From positions 111,850 through 175,849 of the forward strand of contig OMWI01000002.1 in assembly GCA_900314715.1 (NCBI GenBank): a stretch of DNA of 64,000 bases, read 5' to 3'. The DNA is from an uncultured Prevotellaceae bacterium (lineage in GTDB: Bacteria > Bacteroidota > Bacteroidia > Bacteroidales > Bacteroidaceae). Positions 37,723-45,987 of the stretch are shown one piece after another; position 1 is the first letter of the stretch; the number at the start of each line of letters is the position of its first letter. The notes under the pieces are model-generated. The model saw nothing but the letters and a program-made list of their open reading frames with translations, did not search any database and had not been told where the DNA came from. A program made the translations under genes and the position numbers.

Positions 37723-39705
37723 ATGTTGTATCGCCATCTCATTGTCTATGTTTGTCTATTTGTTTCGTTGACCAGTACGGCTCAGTATAACACTGATCGC
37801 TTGATTATTTCTGGTCAGATAGCGTATGACAATCATGACTATGTGGTTGCGATACAACATTTTAATAATGTTCTTTCTGGTAAGCCATATCTTTATGAAC
37901 CGTGGTATTACCGTGGGCTTTGCAAACTGCAATTAGAGGATTATGTAGGTGCGGAAAGTGACTTTGATGAAGCCATTAAATTGAATCCCTACGTACATCA
38001 ATTGTTTAGTGCACGTGCGGAAAGCCACATCCGACTCAGCAAATACGAAGAAGCTATCGATGATTACGATAACGCTTTGAAGCTATCCCCTGATGAACGA
38101 GGTTATTGGTATAATCGTGCATATTGTCGGTTTTTCATGAAAGATTATCCCAAGACGCATGAAGAACTGGATTATATCGTTAAGCGATGGCCAAACTTAA
38201 ACAATGCATATTCGTTGCAAACAGAAGTTTATCTGAGCGAAAACGATACCGTTACTGCATCAAAGTGGCTGGATAAGACATTGGAACATAATCCTTACGA
38301 TGGCAGTTCATGGTCTATCAAGGGACGATTAGGCTTGCAACAAAAGAATTGGATGATTGCTGATTCTTCGTTTACCAAAGCCATTCATTACCAACCACGA
38401 GTGGTCAACAATTATATGTATCGCGCTATGGCAAGGGTAAACTTGAATAAACTTAGGCAAGCGATGGAAGATTATGACAAGGCAATTGACATGGATCCCA
38501 ATAACTTCCTTTCGCATTACAACCGCGGATTGTTGCGTCAGCAATTGGGCGATGACAATCGAGCCATTGAGGATTTCAATTTCGTGTTGAGATTTGAACC
38601 TAACAATATCTTGGCGTTATACAATAGGGCTATCTTACTTGACCGAACTGGTAATTATCGTGCGGCAATAGCTGATTATTCTGTTGTAATAGATAGGTTT
38701 CCTAATTTCTGGACAGGTTTAATGAGTCGTGCGGCTTGTTACCGTAAATTGGGAATGACTGCCAAAGCCGAGTTAGATGAGTTCAAAGTAATGAAAGCAC
38801 AGATAGACAAACAACAGGGTATACAACAACGATGGAGCAAGAGTAAGTTGCGTGAAGTGCGCAAAATGAGTGATATTGACGTAGAGAAATACGACCAATG
38901 GGTGGTGGTAGATGAAGATGTCGTTACGCCTCAGTATAATAGTGATTATCGTGGAGCTATACAGAATAGGGTAGTGGAAAATGTATTCATGCCTTTGTTC
39001 TCTTTGTCATATATGCCATACGTCGGTGGTATACGAACATCGCAAATCATTGTTCAGGAGTTGGAAGCCTATAATAACCATAACAAAAAGACTTTGCGCA
39101 AGATATACGTTACTTGCAAACCTGCTTCCATCAATGAGAAGATGACGAAGGCATTCTTTAATAGTATTGACTCTATAACAACAGCCATCAGCAATTCACA
39201 TGACATCAAGACGGCAACCGACTTGTTGATGCAAAGGGCAGTGGCGCACGTGACTACTCATAATTTTAGTGAAGCAATCAATGACTTGAATGATTATCTT
39301 CATATTGATAGCACCAATGTACTCGCTTTTTGGGAACGGGCTTATTGCCACGTGATGATGAGCGAGTTTGACGGTACACAAGGCACGGAAGGTAAACTTC
39401 GATTGCAAGTGGCATTGAACGATTTAAATGAAGCCTTGTCTTTCAATGAAAACAATGCGTATCTTCATTATAACATTGCTACCGTATATGCCATTCAGAA
39501 AGAATACAACACCGCTATCGACCATTACCGTAAGGCTATTCAATTGAATGGTAATTTGGCAGAGGCATATTACAACTTAGGATTGGTGTTGATTTTCAAT
39601 AATAACAAGAATGAAGGCATCAAAGAACTGAGCAAGGCGGGCGAATTAGGACTATACGATGCGTATAGCGTGATGAAACACTATACTACAGAGAAAGAAA
39701 AATAA
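37723..39705 (+). CDS. secreted TPR-repeat protein
   Basis: The product has 660 residues with a cleavable signal peptide (YVCLFVSLTSTAQ). It is built almost wholly of TPR repeats: residues about 20-350 and 480-650, with clear copies such as YLYEPWYYRGLCKLQLEDYVGAES and NRAIEDFNFVLRFEPNN. The central roughly 120 residues (around 365-480) do not show repeats. It is probably a periplasmic or surface scaffold. It follows def after 20 bases and meets the galactanase gene head-on 12 bases past its stop, with no terminator between. Confidence 0.85.
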   Translation: MLYRHLIVYVCLFVSLTSTAQYNTDRLIISGQIAYDNHDYVVAIQHFNNVLSGKPYLYEPWYYRGLCKLQLEDYVGAESDFDEAIKLNPYVHQLFSARAESHIRLSKYEEAIDDYDNALKLSPDERGYWYNRAYCRFFMKDYPKTHEELDYIVKRWPNLNNAYSLQTEVYLSENDTVTASKWLDKTLEHNPYDGSSWSIKGRLGLQQKNWMIADSSFTKAIHYQPRVVNNYMYRAMARVNLNKLRQAMEDYDKAIDMDPNNFLSHYNRGLLRQQLGDDNRAIEDFNFVLRFEPNNILALYNRAILLDRTGNYRAAIADYSVVIDRFPNFWTGLMSRAACYRKLGMTAKAELDEFKVMKAQIDKQQGIQQRWSKSKLREVRKMSDIDVEKYDQWVVVDEDVVTPQYNSDYRGAIQNRVVENVFMPLFSLSYMPYVGGIRTSQIIVQELEAYNNHNKKTLRKIYVTCKPASINEKMTKAFFNSIDSITTAISNSHDIKTATDLLMQRAVAHVTTHNFSEAINDLNDYLHIDSTNVLAFWERAYCHVMMSEFDGTQGTEGKLRLQVALNDLNEALSFNENNAYLHYNIATVYAIQKEYNTAIDHYRKAIQLNGNLAEAYYNLGLVLIFNNNKNEGIKELSKAGELGLYDAYSVMKHYTTEKEK

Positions 39706-39717
39706 AGAAAAGTGCGT

Positions 39718-40896
39718 TTATCTTCTAACTACTTTATGTGTTCTATCACCCTTTTTTACGATAACCAAACCCTTGGTAGAATCATCTACCTTCTGTCCTT
39801 GTAAGTTGTATTGATTAATGGTTTCATTGTTTAAAATGGAATGCTTGATGTCGCTTGTTTCCATGCGAAAAGCGGAAAGCGCAGCGTTAGGACGACCATT
39901 TGAATTGAATGCACCTTTATCGTATGCATTCCATCCCCATTTCGTATATACGGCAGGCTTCCATGATGCATAAACTTCTGGTTCCCAATAGAAGATTCCT
40001 GCACATGCAGCTAAATTCTTGGTTTTGGCAAATAAATCATCCATCACGCTTTTTTCACGTGCCTCATCCCAAGCGGAATATCCTGTTTCTACAATCATAA
40101 CAGGTACCTTAAACGTATTGTTCAGCTTTTGTATGTTATTGGTAGTCTTATCATTATCAGAACTCCAATTGGTCCAATCTGGATAATGCGAAAGTCCAAT
40201 CATATCAAACTTCCCGCCATATTGCTTGAATGAATTGTAAAACCAAACATTGTCTTCAGGACCTCTGTCTATATGAACGATAACTTTAGCATTGGGAAAG
40301 ACGGATTTAACGGCATCATATCCTGCATTGCTTAAAGCAATATATCCACTCCAAGCAGCACTTCCGCTCTTGCTCCAGTCAATCTTACCTTCGTTGAATA
40401 TCATTCCTGGACGAGTCTCGTTGCCCACTTGCACCCATAAAGGCGTAATACCTTCTGCTTTCAAAGCAGAGAGCACATCCGTAGTATGGTCTGCCACGGC
40501 CTTTTTCAATTGTTCCATCGTCATACCATTCCAAGTGGCTGGTTTTACTTGATTTGATGGATCCGTGAATTTATCACTATAATGGAAGTCAATCATGATG
40601 GCAAGACCCTGTGCATGAGCTCTACGAGCCTTATTCAATACATCTGCCTTATCACACCATGGTCCATATTCATTTTCAGGATTCACCCACACACGCAAAC
40701 GAACGGCATTCATTCCCATTTGTTTGAGCAAAGCCATCATTTCGGTTTCTTGTCCGTTCTCGTTATAGAATTTCTTACCGTCTGCTTCCATCTCTGTACA
40801 CCAACTTACGTCTGCACCACTGGCAAAAGAAATGTTTTGGGTGTGTGCATACATTCCAATCATGAGTAACAATACAATAGTAGAAATCTTTTTCAT
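39718..40896 (-). CDS. arabinogalactan endo-beta-1,4-galactanase (GH53)
   Basis: The product has 392 residues with a signal peptide (ending MYAHTQ). The GH53 TIM barrel has VRLRVWVNP, MIDFHYSDKFTDPSNQVKPATW, the acid/base Glu E160 in WVQVGNE and the nucleophile Glu E270 in IVETGYS. It cleaves beta-1,4-galactan side chains of pectin. The last roughly 35 residues (INQYNLQGQKVDD...KKGDRTHKVVRR) resemble the type IX secretion sorting tails of Prevotella. No SusC/D pair is adjacent. Confidence 0.9.
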   Translation of the reverse strand: MKKISTIVLLLMIGMYAHTQNISFASGADVSWCTEMEADGKKFYNENGQETEMMALLKQMGMNAVRLRVWVNPENEYGPWCDKADVLNKARRAHAQGLAIMIDFHYSDKFTDPSNQVKPATWNGMTMEQLKKAVADHTTDVLSALKAEGITPLWVQVGNETRPGMIFNEGKIDWSKSGSAAWSGYIALSNAGYDAVKSVFPNAKVIVHIDRGPEDNVWFYNSFKQYGGKFDMIGLSHYPDWTNWSSDNDKTTNNIQKLNNTFKVPVMIVETGYSAWDEAREKSVMDDLFAKTKNLAACAGIFYWEPEVYASWKPAVYTKWGWNAYDKGAFNSNGRPNAALSAFRMETSDIKHSILNNETINQYNLQGQKVDDSTKGLVIVKKGDRTHKVVRR

Positions 40897-40901
40897 TGTT
40901 T

Positions 40902-41873
40902 TTATTCGTTAGTTTTGTTAGTTGTTGTTTTATTCGTCATTCTGTCATACGCCTCATACGCATTCACGATTCTCGTAACGAGTTTATGGCGAACGATGTC
41001 TTTCTTTGTTAGTTCCACTACGCCTATTCCCTCGATTCCCGTCAAGATGCGCAAGGCTTCTTTCAGTCCACTTAGTTGCGTTTTGGGTAAATCGATTTGG
41101 GTCATGTCACCAGTAATAATCATCTTCGTGTTCCATCCCATACGAGTGAGGAACATACGGATTTGCGCAGGAGTGGTATTCTGAGCTTCATCCAGTATTA
41201 CTATCGCATCACTTAACGTCCTTCCGCGCATAAAGGCGAGTGGGGCGATTTGAATAACGTGTCTCTCCATGAGGTCTTGCAACTTCACCGCAGGTATCAT
41301 GTCTTCCAAAGCGTCGTACAATGGTTGCAGATATGGGTCGATTTTCTCTTTCATATCGCCTGGCAAGAATCCCAATTTCTCTCCTGCTTCTACGGCAGGA
41401 CGCGATAATACAATCTTCTTGGCTGTCTTTTCCTTCAAAGCCTTTACGGCAAGGGCAATGCTCAAGTAGGTCTTACCAGTGCCAGCAGGACCAACGGCAA
41501 ATACCATATCGTTTTTATCAAACTCTTCTATTAGTTTTTGTTGGTTTTCCGACCGTCCTTTAATAGGTCTTCCTGCCGTGCTATATACCACTACGTCCTT
41601 CACGGCATCAGCTTTCGTCTTGTGTCCATTGAATATGTCGAGGATGTCTTCTTCGCTGATGGAGTTGAATTTCAAGATGTGCTTGCGTATCTTCTCTACA
41701 TTTTCGCCAAAGTGCAACATCTCTTCGTCATCCCCCATGATTTTCAAGACATTTCCTCTTGCCATGATTCGAAGCTTAGGATATAATGCCTTCAACATGT
41801 GCAAATGGTCGTTATTGACACCATAAAACACAACAGGGTCGATATCTTCTAATGCAATATGTTTCTCTATCAA
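40902..41873 (-). CDS. phoH: PhoH-family ATPase
   Basis: The product has 323 residues from the TTG at 41873 (IEKHIALEDIDPVVFYG). The ATPase core has VGPAGTGKTYLSIALAVKAL, SRPAVEAGEKLGFLPGD, and DAIVILDEAQNTTP with the Walker B. PhoH-like proteins are RNA-linked ATPases of uncertain role; in this family they often sit near ybeY. The longer frame from 41912 is rejected because it would begin upstream of the -7 box at 41901-41908. Confidence 0.9.
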   Translation of the reverse strand: MIEKHIALEDIDPVVFYGVNNDHLHMLKALYPKLRIMARGNVLKIMGDDEEMLHFGENVEKIRKHILKFNSISEEDILDIFNGHKTKADAVKDVVVYSTAGRPIKGRSENQQKLIEEFDKNDMVFAVGPAGTGKTYLSIALAVKALKEKTAKKIVLSRPAVEAGEKLGFLPGDMKEKIDPYLQPLYDALEDMIPAVKLQDLMERHVIQIAPLAFMRGRTLSDAIVILDEAQNTTPAQIRMFLTRMGWNTKMIITGDMTQIDLPKTQLSGLKEALRILTGIEGIGVVELTKKDIVRHKLVTRIVNAYEAYDRMTNKTTTNKTNE

Positions 41874-41900
41874 AATATGCTTCCTTTCTTTTTTTACTGC

Positions 41901-41908
41901 AAAGGTAA
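41901..41908 (-). promoter_or_regulatory. -7 box of phoH
   Basis: CAAAGGTA on the plus strand reads TACCTTTG on the minus strand. It lies 28 bases before the TTG start at 41873 and inside the longer open frame, which decides the start. Confidence 0.55.
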
Positions 41909-41980
41909 TCAATTTAATTGAGAATAAAATATCTACGCAAATAATTTAGTTATCTTCTCTGATAATTGACAATTAATTAG

Positions 41981-41988
41981 TACCTTTG
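41981..41988 (+). promoter_or_regulatory. -7 box of the DUF5715 gene
   Basis: TACCTTTG matches TAnnTTTG, 47 bases before the ATG at 42036; TTG near 41966 may be part of the -33 element. Confidence 0.55.
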
Positions 41989-42035
41989 CGCCGTGAAAAC
42001 AAAACAAGGATATCTTGGTATAGAAAGTTATTAGA

Positions 42036-42965
42036 ATGAAAATTACGAAAAACAGATATTTACAGGGATTTGCGCTGACGGTAATATTTTTGGCTATCAT
42101 TCGCAGTATCTTCCCGTCAATAGCAAAACCCACACAAGCCACCTCTGCCGTGAATGATTCCACTACTACGGAAGTGATGGTAGAGAAGATTTCAGAGAAA
42201 TCGGATAATTCTGAAAACTCTGAAAAATCCGAATCTTCTAAGTTCTCGGAGAATTCAGAAAAATCAGAAAAATCAGAAAATTCTGATAATTCAGCCCCCT
42301 CAGAAATATCTAAGCCCTCCGAGAAACCAGTTGCTAAATCCATTACGCTTGCTCAAAAGCCCAGCCGTTTCTTTAATGCAGACGGTACACCCGTGAAAAA
42401 TCGTATCTATAGCGTTCCCAGTTTTAGAGAAACTTTTCCCGACTCTCAATCTGTGCAAGAAGTATCAGCTCATAAGTGGGGAGTACGTCCTGTACAGAAT
42501 CGCCCTGAAGCAGAGAATCGTAAGGCTGAATTGGTTTATGTAGGTAGCAATCCATATTTCTATGTAGAGAAACTCAAGCGAAGCATTCCTTATCTGGTGC
42601 CTCGCGCTTCGGTGTTGTTACAAGATATTGGCAGGAATTTCTTTGATAGTTTGCAGGTGAAAGGTATTCCATTGCACAAGGTGATTGTGACCAGTGTAAT
42701 GAGAACAAAGGATGATGTGGCAAAATTGCGTAATTATAATGGTAATGCTACGGAAAACAGTTGTCACATGTATGGTACAACGTTCGACATCTGCTATAAT
42801 CGCTACGTGACAGTGGAAGAACCTGATGGACCAAAACGTAGGAAAGTACAAAACGACTCCTTAAAATGGGTTCTCTCAGAAGTGCTTCGTGATTTGCGCA
42901 AAGATAAACGCTGTTGGGTAAAGCATGAAGTGAAACAAGGCTGTTTCCATATTACTGTTAGATAG
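42036..42965 (+). CDS. DUF5715-type protein with an M15-peptidase-like motif
   Basis: The product has 309 residues. A membrane anchor or uncleaved signal (residues 9-29) is followed by a Ser/Glu/Lys/Asn repeat region (53-86) encoded by imperfect 9-base repeats. The C-terminal domain has SCHMYGTTFDICYNR (H244, D251) and WVKHEVKQGCFHIT (H297, H305), which resembles the zinc site of VanY/D-Ala-D-Ala carboxypeptidase (M15) proteins. An envelope peptidoglycan hydrolase is a reasonable guess but unproven. I recall this family as DUF5715. Confidence 0.7.
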   Translation: MKITKNRYLQGFALTVIFLAIIRSIFPSIAKPTQATSAVNDSTTTEVMVEKISEKSDNSENSEKSESSKFSENSEKSEKSENSDNSAPSEISKPSEKPVAKSITLAQKPSRFFNADGTPVKNRIYSVPSFRETFPDSQSVQEVSAHKWGVRPVQNRPEAENRKAELVYVGSNPYFYVEKLKRSIPYLVPRASVLLQDIGRNFFDSLQVKGIPLHKVIVTSVMRTKDDVAKLRNYNGNATENSCHMYGTTFDICYNRYVTVEEPDGPKRRKVQNDSLKWVLSEVLRDLRKDKRCWVKHEVKQGCFHITVR

Positions 42966-42996
42966 TTTTCGGATTACAAATCCTAATACTCACGGT

Positions 42997-43018
42997 GGGC
43001 GAATTTTCAAATTCACCC
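42997..43018 (+). terminator. weak hairpin after the DUF5715 gene
   Basis: GGGCGAATTT (42997-43006) and AAATTCACCC (43009-43018) are inverted repeats with one mismatch. The loop is tight and the following sequence only partly T-rich, so this is weak. Confidence 0.3.
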
Positions 43019-43127
43019 TAACTTATTTGTCCGTTTGAATGGAGCATTAATGTATATAATTTGTAAATGTCTACGCACATTCAACAAAAAATAATCGAAA
43101 ATGTTTGTAAGTATTGTTTTTATTATG

Positions 43128-43135
43128 TATATTTG
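43128..43135 (+). promoter_or_regulatory. -7 box of the 6S-like RNA
   Basis: TATATTTG matches TAnnTTTG; a start near 43142 is predicted, 12 bases before the RNA's closing stem. Confidence 0.55.
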
Positions 43136-43141
43136 CAAAAG

Positions 43142-43340
43142 AAATAAAACATAGGGGGTGTGTCGATTCGATCGGGATACTCATCAAATAACAATGAAAA
43201 CTGGGTAGGTTTCTGTCGTTAATGGCGGGCCACATAAATCCTTTGCGGACTAAACGTTAAGTCGGTGGATTACAAAGATGCAGAACTCTCAAATCTTACA
43301 TACTCGGAGTTTCATCACATCATCGCACACCCCCTTTCTT
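43142..43340 (+). ncRNA. 6S-like structured RNA (candidate SsrS)
   Basis: A 400-base gene-free region holds an RNA of about 185-200 nt. Its ends pair strongly: GGGGGTGTG-T-CGAT at 43154-43167 with ATCGCACACCCCC at 43322-43334, one bulged base. TTTCTTTTTC follows as a terminator tail. Near the middle is a smaller hairpin (AATCC...GACT loop AGTC...GGATT). The rod shape with a long closing stem, an open centre and a terminal hairpin, the length, and the private promoter fit 6S RNA, which sequesters RNA polymerase. The identity was not checked against a covariance model. An FMN riboswitch for the downstream ribE was considered and lacks the RFN motifs. Confidence 0.5.
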
Positions 43341-43366
43341 TTTCACCCTAACACATTATTTATATT

Positions 43367-43969
43367 ATGTTTTCTGGTATCGTAGAAGAGATGGCCACGC
43401 TTGTTGGGCTAACTAAAATTGACGGAAACATTGATTTCACTTTCAAATGTTCTTTTGTAAACGAATTGAAAATCGACCAAAGCGTAGCGCATAATGGCGT
43501 TTGCCTGACGGTAGTTAAGATAGAGGATGATACGTATACGGTAACAGCCATGAAGGAAACATTGTTACGTTCCAATTTAGGTTTGTTGGAAATAGGCGAC
43601 CATGTAAACGTTGAGCGTTCGATGTTAATGAATGGACGATTGGATGGTCATATAGTCCAAGGTCATGTTGACCAAACAGCAAAGTGTATTGATATGGAAG
43701 ATGCAGATGGTTCAACGTATTTTACGTTTGAATACGAATGCAATAAGGAGATGGTTCGTCGTGGTTATTTTACGGTAGACAAGGGTAGTGTAACGGTCAA
43801 TGGCGTTTCTTTAACCGTTTGTGACCCAACGGAAAACACATTTAGGGTTGCCATCATTCCTTATACAAGGGAAAACACCAATTTCTGTGATATTCAAGTA
43901 GGAACAGTTGTTAATATCGAGTTCGACATCTTGGGCAAATACATTGCCAGATTACAAGACTTGAAGTAA
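43367..43969 (+). CDS. ribE: riboflavin synthase, alpha chain
   Basis: The product has 200 residues made of two lumazine-binding repeats: MFSGIVEEMATL with CLTVVKIEDDTYTVTAMKETLLRSNLG, then MNGRLDGHIVQGHVD with VSLTVCDPTENTFRVAIIPYTRENTNF. It dismutates two 6,7-dimethyl-8-ribityllumazine to riboflavin. It stands alone between the RNA gene and a convergent thiL. Confidence 0.95.
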   Translation: MFSGIVEEMATLVGLTKIDGNIDFTFKCSFVNELKIDQSVAHNGVCLTVVKIEDDTYTVTAMKETLLRSNLGLLEIGDHVNVERSMLMNGRLDGHIVQGHVDQTAKCIDMEDADGSTYFTFEYECNKEMVRRGYFTVDKGSVTVNGVSLTVCDPTENTFRVAIIPYTRENTNFCDIQVGTVVNIEFDILGKYIARLQDLK

Positions 43970-44032
43970 ATGAAGAATGAAGAATCTTTAGGTTGAGAAC
44001 CTTTAGCGCGAGCCGATTCTTCATTCTTCATT
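43969..44032. terminator. long perfect hairpin between ribE and thiL
   Basis: An 18-bp perfect stem has arms 43969-43986 (AATGAAGAATGAAGAATC) and 44015-44032 (GATTCTTCATTCTTCATT) around a 28-base loop that itself contains a 5-bp hairpin. The arms are made of heptamer repeats (GAAGAAT/ATTCTTC) that go on as a tandem run to about 44092. It lies between convergent genes and probably acts as a terminator for both. Confidence 0.65.
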
Positions 44033-44081
44033 CTTCATTCTTCATTTTGAAGGATTCTACATTCTTCATTTAAAACATTCT

Positions 44082-45152
44082 TCATTTTTTCAAAGGATTC
44101 CATCCTTGAGCCCGAATCTCAAATTCTTGATTATCGCGAGTAATCAGTTGAGTTCCTAAAGATTCATTGGTAATATGGCCAATGACTTTTACGCCTTCCA
44201 ACGCTTCCACCTTTTCATAATCCCCTATAGGTACGGTGAATAGAAGTTCGTAATCTTCACCGCCGTTCATGGCACATGTTGTTACGTTCATATTGAATTC
44301 CTCTGCCATGATAGCCGTTTGATAGTCGATGGGAATATTCTTCTCATAAATGCGACATCCCACATGACTTTGTTTACAGATATGGAGAATCTCACTCGAC
44401 AAACCGTCCGAAATGTCCATCATGGCTGTTGGATGAATGTGAGCATCACGCAACTTTTGAATAATATCGCCCCTTGCTTCAGGTTGCAATTGTCTTTGAA
44501 GCAGATATTCCTTACCAGCAAAGTCAGGTTGAAAATGTTTCAATTCCTCCAACGCACGTTTGTCGTTCTTCTTTTGGGCTTCATCCACTTGCTGATAATA
44601 AACGCTCTTCTCCCGTTCCAATAGTTGCAATCCCATGTAAGAAGCACCCAAGTCGCCACTTACGCATATCAGGTCGGTATCTTTAGCACCTTTACGATAG
44701 ACAATATCATCCTTGTCAGCCTCGCCAATACAAGTGATACTGATAGCCAATCCCGTGTAGGAAGACGTCGTATCTCCCCCCACGATGTCAACACCCCATT
44801 TATCGCAAGCCAAGCGCAATCCTTGATAAAAATCTTCCAAGTCTTCCACACTAAAACGTTTGCTTAACGCAATGCTAACAATTAATTGACGTGGTGTACC
44901 GTTCATGGCGAAAATATCGCTGATATTCACCATCGCGCTTTTATATCCCAGATGTTGCATGTCGATATAAGTCAGGTCGAAATGAATACCTTCCATGAGC
45001 ATGTCAGACGTAACGAGAACCTCCTTGTTGGGATAATGCAATACGGCGCAGTCATCACCTACGCCGTATTTTGTACTTTCGTTTTTTATTTGTATTTCTT
45101 TGGTGAGATGGTCAATCAATCCAAATTCACCAAGTTTTGAAATCTCTGTCAT
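44082..45152 (-). CDS. thiL: thiamine-monophosphate kinase ThiL
   Basis: The product has 356 residues with AIR-synthase-like ATPase motifs: KYGVGDDCAVLHY, VTSDMLMEGIHFDL, WGVDIVGGDTTSS, and MDISDGLSSEI. It phosphorylates thiamine monophosphate to TPP. It lies 25 bases after punA in the same run. Confidence 0.94.
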   Translation of the reverse strand: MTEISKLGEFGLIDHLTKEIQIKNESTKYGVGDDCAVLHYPNKEVLVTSDMLMEGIHFDLTYIDMQHLGYKSAMVNISDIFAMNGTPRQLIVSIALSKRFSVEDLEDFYQGLRLACDKWGVDIVGGDTTSSYTGLAISITCIGEADKDDIVYRKGAKDTDLICVSGDLGASYMGLQLLEREKSVYYQQVDEAQKKNDKRALEELKHFQPDFAGKEYLLQRQLQPEARGDIIQKLRDAHIHPTAMMDISDGLSSEILHICKQSHVGCRIYEKNIPIDYQTAIMAEEFNMNVTTCAMNGGEDYELLFTVPIGDYEKVEALEGVKVIGHITNESLGTQLITRDNQEFEIRAQGWNPLKK

Positions 45153-45177
45153 TCTATCATTTATAGTTATTGTATCA

Positions 45178-45987
45178 TCAACTACGCTTAATCATCTCGC
45201 GCATCAATTCCGTCATCAGTGGTTGAGCGGCATTGGCAGCTTTTTGTACCTCTTCATGACTTACGGCAACGGGAACATCGAAGCCACCTAAGTCGGTAAT
45301 GATACTGATACCAAATATCTTGATGCCACAATGATGTGCGACGATTACTTCAGGAACCGTACTCATACCGATAGCATCACCACCCAAGATGCGATACATG
45401 CGATATTCCGCTGGCGTCTCGAATGTTGGTCCTTGCACGCCTACGTATACTCCATGTTTTACGCGAATGTTCTTCTCCTTGGCAATGCTGTCTGCCATGT
45501 CAATCAAATCCTTATCATACACTTGGTGCATATCTGGGAAACGTGGACCAGTTGGGAAATTCTTTCCATGCAATGGATGTTCGGGGAAGAAATTGATATG
45601 GTCAACGATAATCATCAATTCGCCAATCTTAAACTCAGAATTCATACCACCTGAAGCATTGCTGACGAAGAGTGTCTTAATGCCAAGCTCATACATCACG
45701 CGAACGGCGAAAGTCACTTCCTTCATGCTATAGCCCTCGTAGTAATGGAATCTGCCTTGCATGGCCATAATATCTTTCCCGCCAAGTTTTCCAAAAATCA
45801 ATTTTCCACTATGTCCCTCAACGGTAGAAACAGGGAAATTAGGAATCTCTTGGTAAGGGAATTCGTATGTATCAGTTATCTCTGAAGCTAATTGTCCGAG
45901 GCCTGTCCCCAGAATGATGGCTGTCTTTGGGCTTGTTGTCATCCTTTCCTTTAACCAGGATGCTGTTTCTTGAATTTTTTTGTACAT
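45178..45987 (-). CDS. punA: purine nucleoside phosphorylase
   Basis: The product has 269 residues: AIILGTGLGQLA, FPVSTVEGHSGKLIFG, MQGRFHYYEGY, FVSNASGGMN and the purine-binding NLGGFDVPV-like region near the end. It cleaves purine nucleosides with phosphate. The ATG at 45987 begins the conserved MYKKIQETASWLKERM helix. The gene overlaps the end of lpxK by 116 bases in another frame. Confidence 0.93.
   Translation of the reverse strand: MYKKIQETASWLKERMTTSPKTAIILGTGLGQLASEITDTYEFPYQEIPNFPVSTVEGHSGKLIFGKLGGKDIMAMQGRFHYYEGYSMKEVTFAVRVMYELGIKTLFVSNASGGMNSEFKIGELMIIVDHINFFPEHPLHGKNFPTGPRFPDMHQVYDKDLIDMADSIAKEKNIRVKHGVYVGVQGPTFETPAEYRMYRILGGDAIGMSTVPEVIVAHHCGIKIFGISIITDLGGFDVPVAVSHEEVQKAANAAQPLMTELMREMIKRS

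Noticed and set aside
41874-41912. Upstream extension of phoH
   Set aside because: It would start before the -7 box and is not part of the usual PhoH N-terminus.
41933-42343. Minus-strand frame of 136 codons rich in Ser, Glu and Phe
   Set aside because: It is the antisense of the repeat tract in the DUF5715 gene and has no promoter or family features.
43142-43366. FMN riboswitch before ribE
   Set aside because: The RFN conserved segments are absent; the RNA ends in its own T-tail and has 6S-like long-range pairing.
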